In this document: one piece after another, positions 34,852 through 47,159 of the stretch | Layout: the number at the start of each line of letters is the position of its first letter | Numbering within the stretch: the first letter of the stretch is position 1 | Source: Kalaharituber pfeilii | Taxonomy: Eukaryota > Ascomycota > Pezizomycetes > Pezizales > Pezizaceae | Reading direction: 5' to 3' | Assembly: GCA_015179045.1 (NCBI GenBank) | Contig: WHUZ01000002.1 | Location: forward strand, 496,001-560,000 | Length of the DNA stretch: 64,000 bases | Notes under the pieces: generated by a model | What the model saw: the letters and a program-made list of their open reading frames with translations, nothing else | Databases searched by the model: none | Told to the model about the DNA's origin: nothing | Program-made: the position numbers and the translations under genes

Positions 34852-35308
34852 GCTTGCGGTGATTCAGAGGCAGTCTGCAAGAGAGTCTCATCATCCGGAG
34901 GTGCCTATGTCAAGAGGGACTAGCTGAGCAAGCGGGCATTATCGATGGTGATCGCTGCTGGCGATTGTGCGACCAGGGAGACGCGTACAGTGGTTCGCGC
35001 TCGTCATGACTGCCATTAGTCAGCCGGTTGCTCCGACGTGACGCCAAGGTTGCTCCATGCCCAATGCTATCTAGCACCGCATCCCGACTCATTCTTGCTC
35101 ACTCTAGCTCTTATCCCCTGCACTCCCATCGCCCCCCACGGCAGCCACCCCAAGTACTGTCCCAGAATGCGCATGTGCAGCTGTTTCTGGCATCAACTGC
35201 CATTGAAGCTGCGCAAATTGACTTGTGATGTCTATATAGAGCTCCAATCCCCCGACTGAGAGGTGCCCGTCTTTTGTAGCTTCACACTAGCAAGCAATTT
35301 ACGCCACC
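34852..35308. promoter_or_regulatory. Shared divergent promoter, REV1 / F-box gene
   Basis: The 457-base space between two divergent start codons must hold both promoters. No sharp TATA box or palindromic operator stands out. A tctatatagag word occurs at about 35231, some 75 bases before the F-box ATG. Confidence 0.55.
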
Positions 35309-36964
35309 ATGGACGACAACACAGAATTAGAGCTTGCCCGCTTCCGCAGTCAATGGCAGCAGGAAGTCTCTCAGAGGGCCAGAGGTCAGCAGCAGCAGCA
35401 AAGTAAGCTGTCTGCAACAGCAGCAGGGCCTTCTCGACGGCGGCCATCGGTACTCACATCATCCCGTCCATCGAACTTCCCGCATGCTGTTCATGCCCGA
35501 ACAGCGTCAACTGCCTCGCCGGATGGTGATGATGACGGCGATGGAGCGGGACCATCAATGCCATTAGGAGCGGTTCAACGAATTCTTGCGCCAGAGGAGG
35601 CGAGTGCCAGCAAAGATAGTATCCCGACTTCGGCAATGGAGCATTTTCAGAAGGCAATAGAGAAGGAAGCCCAAGGCAGCTTAGGAGATAGCTTGAACTT
35701 GTACCGAAAGGCCTACAAAGTATATGAAAGTTCTCCTGTTTTGAGATCAAACAATAATGAATTCGTAATTTAGTTGGACCCCAAAATCGATTCGAAATAC
35801 CGAGAGAAATATTTCCCTCGAATTCCAGTGGCAGGCACTGGAGCTCAGAAAACAACGGAAGCCCAGACTTCTGTAGCTGTTACATCTGTCCTGAAGGGCC
35901 CGGAACCTGTTGAACACCCAAATCTCAGCTCCCTTATCGCTTCGTTCTCGCATCTCCGTATCCTTGGTAAACCACTACCAAAATTCGCCGCACCACGTCC
36001 TGCACAAGCTGAGAAGGGAAATGCGCAAAGGGATAATTCAGTTACGGAGGCAGAATCAGAGCTAGAGCCAGAGCGAGGATTTTCCCTGCTCGCTAGCCTA
36101 CCACGAGAGCTGCTTCTTCATGTCCTTCGCGACCTTGCTCACATGGACATAGCAAGCTTCGCACGCATGGCACTTGTATGCAAAGGGCTAGCATTCGCAG
36201 TCGCAACCGAAGAATCCATCTGGAAGGATGCCTGTGAACACCATAAATGGGGTTTCCCCTCTCAAGTATGGAACTGGAAATGCGGCGTGTTATGGGAGCC
36301 ATTGATAATCGATGAAGAAGTGGAGGAAACGCTAGAGACAGAGGTTGACGATGAAGCTGTACCCAGCAGACCGCCCAGCCTGCCCTCATCACAGTTACTT
36401 CTCTCTTGTTACTCATATTCATATAAACTCATGTTCCAAGATCGCCCGAGGATACGCTATAATGGTCTTTACATCTCCACCTGCAATTACATCCGCCCCG
36501 GGATATTCCAATCCACTGCAACGACCCACGCACCAGTACACATTGTTACTTACTACCGGTATCTCCGGTTCTATGCCGATGGCACTGTAATCTCGCTGCT
36601 ATCCACTCATGAGCCCAGTGAGGTTGTATATGGCTTCAGCAAACAGACATATAGCTCCGGATCGCACCCTTGGGGCAAGCATGTTCTGCGCGGCAGGTGG
36701 CGAATTGACCCCGGTGACACTGGCGACGTGGATGTGGAGACTGAGAGCGCTTCAGGGGAGAAGTATCTTTTCAAGATGGGTTTTACCATTAGAAGCGCAG
36801 GTGGAAGTAAGCGAGGAGGCCAACGACAGAATAAGCTAGTGTGGAGGGGATTCTGGTCGTGGAACCGGCTGACAGACGATGTTGCGGAGTTCAGCTTGAG
36901 GCACGATAAACCTTTCTTCTGGAGCCGGGTTAAGAGCTATGATAGAGAGGGTGCGATTGCTTGA
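35309..36964 (+). CDS. F-box protein of the FBXO9/Hrt3/Pof7 type
   Basis: These proteins are substrate adaptors of SCF (Skp1-cullin-F-box) ubiquitin ligases. Exon 1 35309-35719 and exon 2 35774-36964 flank a 54-nt intron (GTATAT...TTTAG), phase 0, 533 residues. A Gln-rich, Ser-rich N-terminus is followed by a TPR/MIT-like helix pair that crosses the intron (AMEHFQKAIEKEAQG..., LDPKIDSKYREKYF). The F-box lies at about 240-285 (LASLPRELLLHVLRDLAHMD...CKGLAFAVATEESIWK). The C-terminal Hrt3-like domain has family words RPRIRYNGLYIST, YYRYLRFYADGTVISLLST, LRGRWRI and FSLRHDKPFFWSRV. Start taken at the first ATG (ccaccATGG context). Divergent from REV1. Confidence 0.9.
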
Positions 36965-37962
36965 GGCTTTGAATCTTGTCTGCATGGTTTTGTGATTCTT
37001 GATTTTCTGCTTGCGATTGTTTTCGCCCGCTGTCTGTATGGTATGGGCCTTGGTAGAATGCATGACTTCAAATACTGGTAGCACTAGAGCTTGTAAATAC
37101 TCTGCATGAACTTTGATGTAATAATCTCTGACATCCATTCGCACGTGACACGTTCGTTGCCCCAATTCGGGCTACCGTCCTGACATGGATCATCACTCCA
37201 CACTTTTCTCGCCAATCCGGTTCGTCGAACCAGGGTGGAGCCCGCAGCGCAAACCCCACACCCTCATCCCACATCCTGCAGTCTAGACCACAATAGACTT
37301 GGAATTTTTTTGCAATGGGCTGCAATGAAATCCTAATTGCAAGTACTTGACCGAAGGCACATTCCGTAGTTACAAGTGAATTTGCAGTTTGTGATCCTTT
37401 CGGCTCACGTAGCGGGGGTGTCAAACATACGTCATCGAAATTTTTTTTGGCGACACTTCGCCCTCTGGGCATCTGAATTTGCCCTTCAGAACTCTCGAGC
37501 GTACTGAATCCGCAGATAATTGAAGCTCGAAGCATCCAGTGATACTCCGCTCCCTGGTAAGTACTACATTTTTCACCGCCGCGGCTGATCCCGAACTCAT
37601 GGCCCAGTCTCGAACCGCGCTGTCCCCGGCGTCTCTACCTCTCCGTTGGCGAACTAAAATTTCGGCAGCTAAGAAGTAGCCTGCAGGCAGCACCCCGTTT
37701 GCAAGGAAGAACTCGGTTCCTTACTCTGACGTCCGCTGTCTTGTCCGGTTTCGCTTCATCCTCACGTTCATCATTCGCATATACAGTGCCGTTCATTGCC
37801 CGAACTAGGATATTTCGAGCTCAGGGCCATAATAACGGGAAGCAAACGGTTTTCTTGATTTGAAGATTCACCCTTGGTCATACGAGTAACCCCCCACCTC
37901 ATCGCCTTACATCGTCTCCTTACCATCATCACTTTTCCATCATCACCACCTCCGCAACTGTA
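36965..37962. other. Intergenic, 37-38 kb
   Basis: 3' region of the F-box gene and upstream region of the small membrane-protein gene. A pyrimidine-rich leader (37890-37962, tcatcgccttacatcg...) precedes the latter. Nothing else seen. Confidence 0.5.
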
Positions 37963-38432
37963 ATGCTACCTCTGCGCAATTTTACCACCGCCGCCAGACC
38001 CCTCCTTCGACAAACCCCACCACCGTTCTCCGCCGGCATCAATCCACTGCCCCAGCTGGCACGCCCACCGTCGCACGCCGCGGCGTCGGCGGCGTCAAGG
38101 GTGGTCTTTATGGGTTCCTGCTGGGCTCCACAGTTGCGGGGATTGCATCCTACTTTTACTTCTTGGAGGAGTATAGGACAACGAATGAGTTGTTGACAGA
38201 GGATGTTAATGTAAGTTCCTGCCTGCGTCGCTGGGTGTCGGGAGTAGTAGAGAGCGGGAATGCGAGGCTGCGGGGGGTTGTGCTTCGTTGTCTAAATTGC
38301 GGTGGAAGAGTGGCTAATGGCTTGGGTAATCAACAGGCATTGAGAGCGTCGGTACTTAGAATCGAGACATACGTGAGGAGTGTGGAAGACAAGTTGGCGG
38401 AGCAGGCTGCGCAGGCTAGGAAAGGGAAATAA
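37963..38432 (+). CDS. Small fungal membrane protein, probably mitochondrial; apparent frameshift in exon 1
   Basis: The conserved-looking part reads AGTPTVARRGVGGVKGGLYG, then a hydrophobic segment FLLGSTVAGIASYFYF and a coiled-coil tail (EEYRTTNELLTEDVN joined across an intron to ALRASVLRIETYVRSVEDKL). Exon 1 ends at 38210 (GTAAGT donor), exon 2 is 38337-38432. The sole usable ATG (37963, MLPLRNFTTAARPLLRQ, resembling a mitochondrial targeting sequence) is in another frame. One base would have to be gained, or two lost, between about 37990 and 38040 to join them. The conserved frame has a stop at 37887 and no ATG after it. Either there is an assembly error, a real mutation or an unrecognised splice. 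I do not know its function. Confidence 0.6.
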
Positions 38433-40802
38433 AGAAAGCGAAGGAGCTTGATGTCGGCTTAGCGGGCTATTTGAGCGTAAGATGATAAGTGACTACCGTG
38501 AGAAGGTTGAATATGATTGCGCTTGTGCTGCAGCAGAATGGGAGTGCGGGGTCCAGCATCACGATACCAAGTTACCAAAATAACAAATATGAAAAAATAA
38601 CACAGGGGGAAACAATCGCCCGCTGAGATAATATAATGGAGCTCAGGTTCTTCGGGTTCAATGTGGCGATAGGAAATTTCAAGGCTCGGTTGTGACATTT
38701 CTGCATCTTGGTTTTGCTGTTGCGTGTTCAATTGGTATAGTATTTGATACTTCAGCGTTTGTTGAAGGCGTATTTGTTACCGCTCTCTACTTAGTCCATC
38801 CTTTACGAGAAGTTCGGAACAGTTGAAGGCTTGTTTCTGCAGTTCAGCAGCGAACTAATTCTCTGCTCTCTCGTGTTCTGTATGGGATGCATTTCATTAT
38901 CTCGTCTTTAGTATTGCAGCTACATTAAGAAGTAGGCATGGGACCATGCAATGCCGCTGAACAAATGTGAGCGCTACTGTTTGCAGTAAATGCATTCCAC
39001 TATGCCTGTCGCTTTGTGGATGATGCGCCAGCCTACAAAGTGGCTTACTTGCAGTTTTACAACTCCATATCGTGAGTGACGGTACATATATGTTCCTTTC
39101 ATGCTGTATTAATCTTTGAAGTCAGGTATTTCAGGTGCATATATACCGCGTAGCAGTTCAAAACTACAGCCATGTGCCTGCAACCAGACAGAACTTAAAG
39201 TTGGAACTCGAGACTCACTAGCCACGAGTGCCGAAGTGTATCATTCTTGCTATAGGCGTTTGGCATGAGACTTTAAAGCACAGTGATGCATTTTGCAATA
39301 TCCGGGAAACCTTTACGTATAGGGGACCAGGCGCGCAATGATTAGGTGCCCGCGGACTGCTAGGTGCCTGACTTCCAATTTGAATGGTGACTTCCGCTGG
39401 CGGCCTAGTTACTCTTGAAAGTTATCATGAATATAGTGCCAGTAATCGGTGTCACTGGATTAACAGTCTGTGTCTCTACTGAGGTCGGGCGATGGACTAA
39501 CTTGTCTGCCAGTCACCCGGCCTGCTAATGATCAGTCAATTATTTTTACCCTTTCCCCGCCGTTACCGCAAGTAACACTCCTCAAGATCCCAAGTAAGAC
39601 CAAGTACGCAAGAGCTATGCCCAGGCAGCAGCAGGGTGAGGCCCCAAGAGTATGTGGAGGACGTCTGGCCTTGTGCTCAGGGTAATCTCGTGCTCAGAGG
39701 CGAAGTGCCGATTCCCACACCTGTATTCCTTTGTGGCAAATAGCAGTGCCGAGACTATTATTTCCTAGCTTCATAATCGAAGGATCTCAAGATGCTTCAA
39801 TTTTCCGCTCTATCTAAGGGAGACAAGAAGAAGAAAACCTCGCTGTCTTAAAGATCTATGCTCAAAGTCCAGAAACCTTTCTAATTTGCCAAGAAAGGAA
39901 ATGTACTGAGAATACGACGAGCTACGGGGGTGTTCGGCGTCTCTATCTTCTCAATGGCAATATATTAGAGAGGTTTTACAAACCCCGAACTTTTTTCAGG
40001 ATTTGGAAAAAAAAAATACGTTGCCTTAGCAACAATGTGTTCATTATTGCCAAGTCCTGAAAATTTCCCTTCCGAAATCCGGAAAACTGGCCCTTAAGAC
40101 TGTAAAATTCCCACAACACTCAATTCTCAAGATATTTTCATCCAATAAACGTGATAATGAGCAAAGCACTCCTCTACCTACTCAAGAAAATTCTATCCCA
40201 GTACAATGTCGTGGTGCACTCCACAGGCCTCTCAACCTCCAGTTGTCAATTCTGCAACTACTACACCACGACCTACATCACAACGTTTGTAGCATACTAA
40301 TTCTTGAGTTTTTCAGCAAGACCCCACGCACTTTCAGGGTTTTAGCATGATAACTAATTAGGCAAGTTACCCGCAAATTTCAGGGCTCGCACAAAACCTG
40401 TCTAATAGAGAAAACGATACTTCAGCGCGCACTAAGCCATGCCTGTGTACTATCGTAAGCATATCAACCTCTCCACCAAGTGAAATAACCCCGTCTGGTG
40501 CTCATAAGCATGTCCCTGCTCACGCAATAGTTGTGCCAGCGTTATATTGTAATAGTGTTATTAAGAAGAGCTTGAAATCTATGGCATAGTACTGTCGCAC
40601 ATTCAAATCTGTAATCTAAATCTCCAATTCTGATCGCCTGCTTCAATCTCCTCAAACTCTGACTCTAAATGCGGGAGACACTTCAAATTGAGCTTATACC
40701 TCCATAGTCCATAAACTTCTATAAAAAAACCGATTGATAGTAATATCAGAAACAGAATGAAGAGCCTTCGGAATTGTTAGTCGTAAAGCATCAAGATTAT
40801 AC
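38433..40802. other. Intergenic, 38.4-40.8 kb
   Basis: No supported gene. Contains a small hairpin (gttgccttagcaac, about 40020) and A/T-rich runs. The part beyond about 40000 may be the decayed downstream portion of the element that carries the ORF at 40803. Confidence 0.45.
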
Positions 40803-41195
40803 TCACAATGAGTGCTGCAACTCTTGCTGAGCTTTTTTATGTTGCCATAAAGTCCTGCGACAGACCTGTACCCCCCGCTGATATTTGAACTGAGTAGTGG
40901 GAAAATCCACATTTATTGTATTTTCCAAAAGCTCCTTATAAACATCCACTGTCATATTCAAGTCTTGAATTTCCTGCTCATCCTGCTCATCCTGTTCCTC
41001 CTTTTCTAGATCATCGCACTCACTAGCCAACTCATCCAAAGACTCTTCACATTCACTATATACAAATGGTCCGGAAATGCCCTCTTCTACCGCATCTAGC
41101 TCTGCGGTATCCAGATCTATAGCTGCTCTTCTTTTCGCTCCCCTAGCAGCAATGGCAAGCAAAATAGCTTTTCTTTTCTTGTTGGGACGAGGCAT
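40803..41195 (-). CDS. Transposon-type ORF, N-terminal part
   Basis: 130 residues from an ATG at 41195: a basic start (MPRPNKKRKAILLAIAARGAKRR), an acidic middle (ECEESLDELASECDDLEKEEQDEQDEQE) and then FKYQRGVQVCRRTLWQHKKAQQEL. The last segment is reminiscent of the (K/R)YQRG...SxRTxxRH word that precedes DDE domains in several fungal transposon proteins; that likeness is from memory. The frame closes at a tga that overlaps a good donor (ttGTGAGT), so the real protein may continue by splicing, though no catalytic domain is readable downstream. Likely a decayed element. Confidence 0.4.
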   Translation of the reverse strand: MPRPNKKRKAILLAIAARGAKRRAAIDLDTAELDAVEEGISGPFVYSECEESLDELASECDDLEKEEQDEQDEQEIQDLNMTVDVYKELLENTINVDFPTTQFKYQRGVQVCRRTLWQHKKAQQELQHSL

Positions 41196-41985
41196 CTTTA
41201 ATGATTTCTTAGGTATGCCTATACCTATTACTATGATATTAGTCCATTTCCTTACTTAAAAAGAAGCTATAGGAAGTATACACACACCTTTGGGAATGGA
41301 ACTCAAGTTATCCGATACCAAATATCCGTTTCGATGTCGAGATATGAGGTGTGAAATCCTCTGAGAGCGCAGGAAAGAGGCTATCATACCATGCAGCAAC
41401 CCGGTAAATGTAACAGGTGGTCCCTTATAGGTGGGCTCCACCATATCCGATGCCCGAACCTAGTGAATTCGCCCCTCTACGAGAGGTAGTTACGAGGCGT
41501 AGTTACGAGGCGTAGTTACGAGGCGTAGTGCAACAGACTAAGATTCGCCTGTGCCTGCACCAGGCTTCTTTCGGAACCTTTGGGTCGCGGCGTTCGCAAA
41601 TGCAGAAGTCCCCGAAGGCGAATCGATATGAAGCTATCATTCCATCAGCCGGACTAGTATCCTATTATGACATAACGCACAGCAGCCCCCAACCTCAGTA
41701 CTTCCCTTCTCACCACTTGAAGTAAGTACTTCCCGGTCCTTCCCCGCATTTCTCCCAATGCCGTGAAGATCCTCCTCAGATTCGCAGAGGTGGGAAACGA
41801 AAACCTGTTCTCTAATTACGATTTGCTACAATTCGCAAGCTGCATGTGTCAAATTCGATCAGACTACTGCTGGGAATCCCTAGATTATAAATTGTTCCTA
41901 ATTCCCCACAGCACACGGCAGAACCTAAGCTAAAGTACACTCGCCCTCAGTTTCAACGGACGTCTAGCGAAACAAGAGAATAATT
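41196..41985. other. Intergenic, 41.2-42 kb
   Basis: Between the transposon-type ORF and the NTF2-like gene. Holds a 13-base tandem repeat (41483-41528). No gene. Confidence 0.5.
41483..41528. repeat. 13-base tandem repeat gtagttacgaggc
   Basis: Three full copies and a partial fourth (gtag) of gtagttacgaggc run head to tail. They may mark the edge of the neighbouring transposon-like unit. Confidence 0.75.
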
Positions 41986-42582
41986 ATGTCGAAAAGAGAG
42001 CTTCTTGCCGCAGCCAAGTCTCTCTGCGAAGCATTCGCACAAGGAAAATCTACAGAAGAGATCTTGGCTCACTTCACCGAACATGAGGCCGTAGCTATCG
42101 AACACGGTCACCAAAGCCTTGCTCCGTGGCTCGGACGAGAATTCATCGGGCATAAAGAAATAGCCAAATACTTCGAGCAGGTTGCCGAGACACTAGACTC
42201 CGACGGGATAATTTTCAGCGACTATTTTGCTGATGAGGATAACTACCGTGTTGGCGTCACGGGAAAGACGAGATGGACGCATAAGAAAACCGGAAAGAGC
42301 TGGAATGAAACCTTTACGTGCACGTTGGACTACGCCGAAGGGCAATCGGAGGAGGGTGACAACAGCAAGCGCGAGTTGAAAGTGAGAAGATATGCAGTGT
42401 GGGCTGATTCAGGAGCTGTGAGTGACCCTCTCTCTTCATTGGACTTTCTTCCTATCTTCCACAGCCACGCGCTAGAGTGTGCATGGATAAGCATCCTTCC
42501 TTGCGCTGCATTTGGCGATAGGGCTGACTCAGGCATAATGTAGCTATATTTGGCCGGTCGCGGGGACCCAACGTTGCAATAG
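41986..42582 (+). CDS. NTF2/SnoaL-like domain protein
   Basis: A small alpha+beta-cone protein of the NTF2-like superfamily. Exon 1 41986-42417 (ending GGAGCT before GTGAGT) and a tiny exon 2 42544-42582 (LYLAGRGDPTLQ, stop) across a 126-nt intron give 156 residues. N-terminal helices (MSKRELLAAAKSLCEAFAQG, STEEILAHFTEHEAVAIEHG), then APWLGREFIGHKEIAKYFEQ, a word typical of SnoaL/NTF2-like proteins, and later RYAVWADSGAL. Without the splice the frame would run 42 residues of unrelated sequence, so the intron is likely. No catalytic residue pattern is clear. The role is unknown; fungal members often have no assigned substrate. Confidence 0.78.
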
Positions 42583-43532
42583 TTTGGGGCGGTGTCTGAA
42601 TAATCTGTTTCTTGGCTTCTTATGCATACTTGATTACTCTCTCTACTCTGGAAGCTTTGTTTGCAAGTGTGTACACAGCCTTGCTTATTAGTGGTAAAGG
42701 CAATAAAGTCTTGCTAGTGCCAATAACTCAAGTAGAGATGCGATGTTTAAACCTCAACTCGAGTTTGGAAGCTGGTCAGCGGCAGTATCATCAATACGTT
42801 CACAGACAGACTTCAAGAGTACTCCCTCAGCCAGTCAGCTAGTCTCGGGACGAGTTGATTCGTGATCAACACCCTAGAGGTCTCGGCACTGTTTGTGTAA
42901 AAGCTGACATGCGCTTATGTGCTTAGAGCTAACTGACACCGGGGGCTGAAGGTTTCATGTCACATATGGCAACAGCCACCACCAGCCCAACCACCCAGGC
43001 ATGAGTCCTTTGCGATGCGGGGTTTGCTCGAGCTAAGCGTACTTGTACAACCTATCATGCTTCCTTGGAGACAGGGGACAAGGCAAGCAAGCTCGCTGTG
43101 GTTCTTTGCGGAAGGTTTAATCATTGAAGAAAGTACCCAGAGAGGCAGAAGTGTCTAGACTGCTGCCACTTGCTGGACTCCGGCCTTTTTTTTTTTTAAT
43201 GTGCGGGCTTATATAACAATCGTTCGCCGCCCCAGCCGCAGTGGAGCTTGATGCGCTTGGTTGATGCCAAAGTATGTACCTCCGTTGAATTCACGAGCGA
43301 CCTAAAATTATTTCACCCCGCATACACAGCTCCCGCTGTGTGCGTGCCATGCTGGCTGAGGCTCAAAGCCTGATAATTCCTTTTTATTCCATTCGTTCCC
43401 GCTGCGGCGATTCCCACGGCGAGATCCTTAGTTTTGATTCTTGGACCCTATCATTGTTCAGCGCAAAGACGTATATCCTCTATTGATATTAATTTCTTTA
43501 TTCGACTCCGAGTTTTTTCGCGGGCCTCAGCT
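42583..43532. other. Intergenic, 42.6-43.5 kb
   Basis: No gene. A T-run (43186-43196) and TATA-like cttatataac (about 43209) lie upstream of the Kre9-like gene. Confidence 0.5.
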
Positions 43533-44719
43533 ATGTGGCTCCGTCCTCTATCATTACTCGCCGTTTTGGCAGCATTTCTCAACGTTCACATCGCTGCCGC
43601 AACTAGTCAATTATACGAGCGGGGAAACGATGGATCTCTAACGGATCAGAATGCTATTTTGGAGCCGGTGGGGGGAAAGGTGGATACGAGTATTCCGGTG
43701 GTAGTTAAGTGGAGTGTAAGTTGGAACGAGCTCAAGTTTCTTGAATAACCACTTCGATATTTGAAGGAAGTACGAGCTGACGGTACTGGATAACCGTAGC
43801 CGGATACAGAAGGAACTGTCACAATCCTTCTTGTGAAGGGCAACCCCAAAGACATGAAACCCGCCGAAGTCATCGCCTGTTTGTTCCCCACCAGATCACG
43901 CTCACCCTGCCAGCCTCCATCTCCCCCTCTATCTAATTCGAACTACAAAACACTAACCCCAACTCCTAATCAGATTCCATCGAGAACCGCGGCCGCCTCC
44001 TCTGGATAACCGGTACGACCCTCGAAGACTCGAGCACGATGCCAAAGGACAATAAATATGCCATTATGATCATCGATGACAAGACGGGCAACTACAACCT
44101 CAGCCCAACCTTTGACCTGTCGGTCCCAGGATCGACATTCAAGATTCAGAGCGACATGGAGGAGAAGAATGGTGGGCACCAGAAAGGGTCAGGAAGTACC
44201 AAGTCAAAGGATGAGAATGACAAAGACACCCTTGGCCCCGTCCGCGGCTCTAACAACGCCCCCTCGTCAACTTCGTCCAAGACTTCCAACAAAACAAGCT
44301 CTAAGAAGTCTAAGCTTTCCAAGGGCGCCATTATCGGTATCGTCGTTGGGGTCATCTCGCTTATTGCAATCATTGCCCTCGTCATTGTGTTCCTCAAGAT
44401 TCGTTCACGCCGAAGGTATCAAGCGAGCAAGAAGCGGTCCCAGATTGGATACGATGGCGTGGGCGCGTTCTTGAGCGAGGCTAGGCAAAGCAAGCTGTAT
44501 GGCCAGGGAGAACCGCAGATGAGTCAGTATAGCTATAGCAGGAGCACGCTGGTGGCGGGGGGCGCTTATGACCCGCCCGCAGGGCCAGGCCAGGGAGTGC
44601 CGGTTGTAGGGAGCACGTCGTATACGAGTTACGATCCGCCAACGCAGGCAAAGGATACGAGGTATGATCCACCGCCGAGCATTGATGCGACGCCACCAGC
44701 AGGGGAGAAGAAGCATTGA
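43533..44719 (+). CDS. Kre9/Knh-domain cell-surface protein with one membrane segment
   Basis: Exons 43533-43715, 43800-43878 and 43974-44719 give 335 residues. The second intron uses a weak donor (T|GTTTGT), inferred because the flanking frames join into one domain. A signal peptide (MWLRPLSLLAVLAAFLNVHIA) is followed by a Ser/Thr-rich GPI-anchored-type (Kre9/KNH) beta-domain at about 35-125 (LEPVGGKVDTSIPVVVKW, GTVTILLVKGNP, LLWITG, YAIMIIDD). A Ser/Lys/Asn-rich linker leads to one transmembrane helix near 205-230 (GAIIGIVVGVISLIAIIALV) with a basic stop-transfer (KIRSRRR). The cytoplasmic tail has YDPP words repeated three times. Family members take part in cell-wall glucan assembly or act as surface proteins; here a membrane helix replaces a GPI signal. 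Confidence 0.78.
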
Positions 44720-46931
44720 AGGGATGAAGAGAGCCTGGGAATACAGCAGATCGAGGAGAGAAGACAGGGCAGCAGGAATGGAACGAGAAGAAGGGGGTGG
44801 AGAGGTGTGGTGAATTAGAAATTTAATGACGACTACATTCATGGGTATTGAGTGGATGAAGGTAGCAGATAATTGTTGGCTTGTTGCGTTCGTTATATTC
44901 TTTTTTTTTGTTATTTCTCATTACGTGCAAAATGCGGATGAGCCAGGGAAAGTTGCGTTCATCTGGGGAAATGTAAATGGAATGAAAATGGATTTCAACA
45001 TATGCCGGTGTATTTGATGGATGTTAGTAGTTCTAACTATATTTTATTTCAGAGAATCTGAAAGTACTGCTGTGTCCACGTGAGCGTGAAAGATGCGATG
45101 CAGTTTTACGAACCCCAGAGTGGGACGTACCTCTTGTCAAAATTAGAAATTTCATTTGATTTAGATGAACGGTTCAGATACATAAAACGAGATGTTGGCT
45201 GCTTCCGTCCCGCGCACTGTTCTGCTGTTCGCAGTACAGCAGGTGTGGAGAATACACACATATATATGCGCATCGGAGGCTAGTGGATTATCACATAGTT
45301 GCTGATGTTCAACTGGTAGTACTGTTCAGCAGCTCTAAGGGTCAGTTCCTGGTATAGACAGCGCATTTTATTGATCGGTAGAAACCGGAAATTCAGGGTA
45401 ACGGTTTTCATATATGTAAGTTCCAGAATAATAGCAGACAAAGATCCAAGCATCAAGCCTTATCTGAGTCTTGTCCTAGTACATCTAGTTGATTGTCGAG
45501 GTATTGTTACGTCGAATGAGATGACATCCTTCATTCCTCGCCAGCCGGGATGTAAATGCAACTTGAACTTACTCCATCGAAGTCCTCGGCAGTAGTGTTA
45601 TATTTGAAAAAAAAAAAGTCTGTTGATTACTTTCAATTTTGCATATATACACAAATTCTCCAATACTGCTAGGGGTACAGCAAGAGTGCACTCACCTATT
45701 CCTGGCCTTGCTGGTGCATCTATTCTTTACGACGGGCTGCTGCCCGTGCTCGGCTCCTCGTCTTGAAAACGCTCATTTTTGCCCTCCTCTTACCTCAATT
45801 AGCTCTCATACGACCCTCAACCCTAATTCAGGTCCTACTGACCTGCGCTGCGTCCGCCTGCCCCTCCATCATTGGACTTTTCTTTCCTTTCAACCTCATC
45901 CCGGTCCTCCTCCGAATCATTATCTCTCCTCTGGATCCCTACCCCTAACGACCCGAGCCCTTACATATCTGGTTTGAATTTTGCTAAAACCCGATTAAAG
46001 TTCTAGAAATGAATTTGAAATAACTGATGCTGGTTTAGGTGGCCTCTTTATTCTTCTGTAATTTTCTTTCTATTCTATTAATTTTTTTTGTGACTTTTTT
46101 TCTTGAACAGCTGCTTACGTGCATTGCGGATCAAGCAGTCGAAATGGAACAGAGAACAAGTGCTAGCCAACCGCAAAAGATAAAGCGAATGTTCAAAGAT
46201 ATCGAAAAGAATTCCTGAAGCGAATTTGCAGTTTGGTTACTTAGAGATGTGGTAAGAGGTGAAAAAGATATGAGAACAAGTATGGATTTGCGTAAAAGTT
46301 GATCATTATGGAGCATTTCATGGCTGAGGAAAATTTGTGGATTTCACTCATATTTGCGTTACCCTCAAGTTCATAGTGAAGTTCCAAGTTCTTCATATTC
46401 TTCTTGGAATACGTGGACGATAATAGAAATAAGTGGACGCTTTACGCAAGTCACAATAATTAGTAAGAAAAGCACGTTCTCGGTCAATTTGTCATGTTGA
46501 GCAATGTATGCTTTTTACATCAGAAAGTGATTTTGTAGAATGATACCAAATCACAATCTGGTCACACACACAGAGCAAACCACTCCCATTTAGTCTCATG
46601 TCAAGACCCTCCCTCAGACATCCTCGGATGGTGATTAGTCATCCCGTTTCCTACATTTGCGTCCCAATTTATTATTAAATCGTTAAATAAAAATTAAAGA
46701 AAAGAGAGGTGTCACACCGACGACAACTCCCCCCTATGAGCGCTAGCTCGAATAATTAAAATGAATAAAATTTCTTTTAATTATTCTCTTCTTTCCAGAG
46801 CTACGGACTCTGTTTTTTCAATTTCTTTTTCTTTTTTGCACTTAAATATATATATGCAAAAAGAAAAGAAGAAAGAGAAAACATACTTCGTCGAGTAACT
46901 TATGATAAAGAGAGAAAACCCGAAAAGTGAG
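44720..46931. other. Gene-free stretch, 44.7-46.9 kb
   Basis: No ORF with support. A proline/leucine-rich frame at 45763-45948 lacks an ATG. AT-rich from about 46010. Ends at the terminal inverted repeat of the element at 46932. Confidence 0.5.
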
Positions 46932-47159
46932 TTCTATATATATGTGCCGGGCCATTCGTAACAAACGTTCCAGTGGCCACTGGCCCGGGCCACTCACCAC
47001 TGGCCCGGACCAGTGGCCACTAGCCCGGACTACTCAATGGAACGCTGGTTCGTGACTGGCCCGGGCCACTCAGAATTTGAATTTTCTCATTCTACCTACA
47101 ATTCACCCTCTCAAACTCACACACACACACTCGCGTATCCACACATCCACTATTTGATA

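Noticed and set aside
45763..45948. Leu/Pro-rich 61-codon frame with a signal-peptide-like start
   Set aside because: Begins at TTG, not ATG, with no splice acceptor nearby and a composition driven by the C/T-rich DNA.
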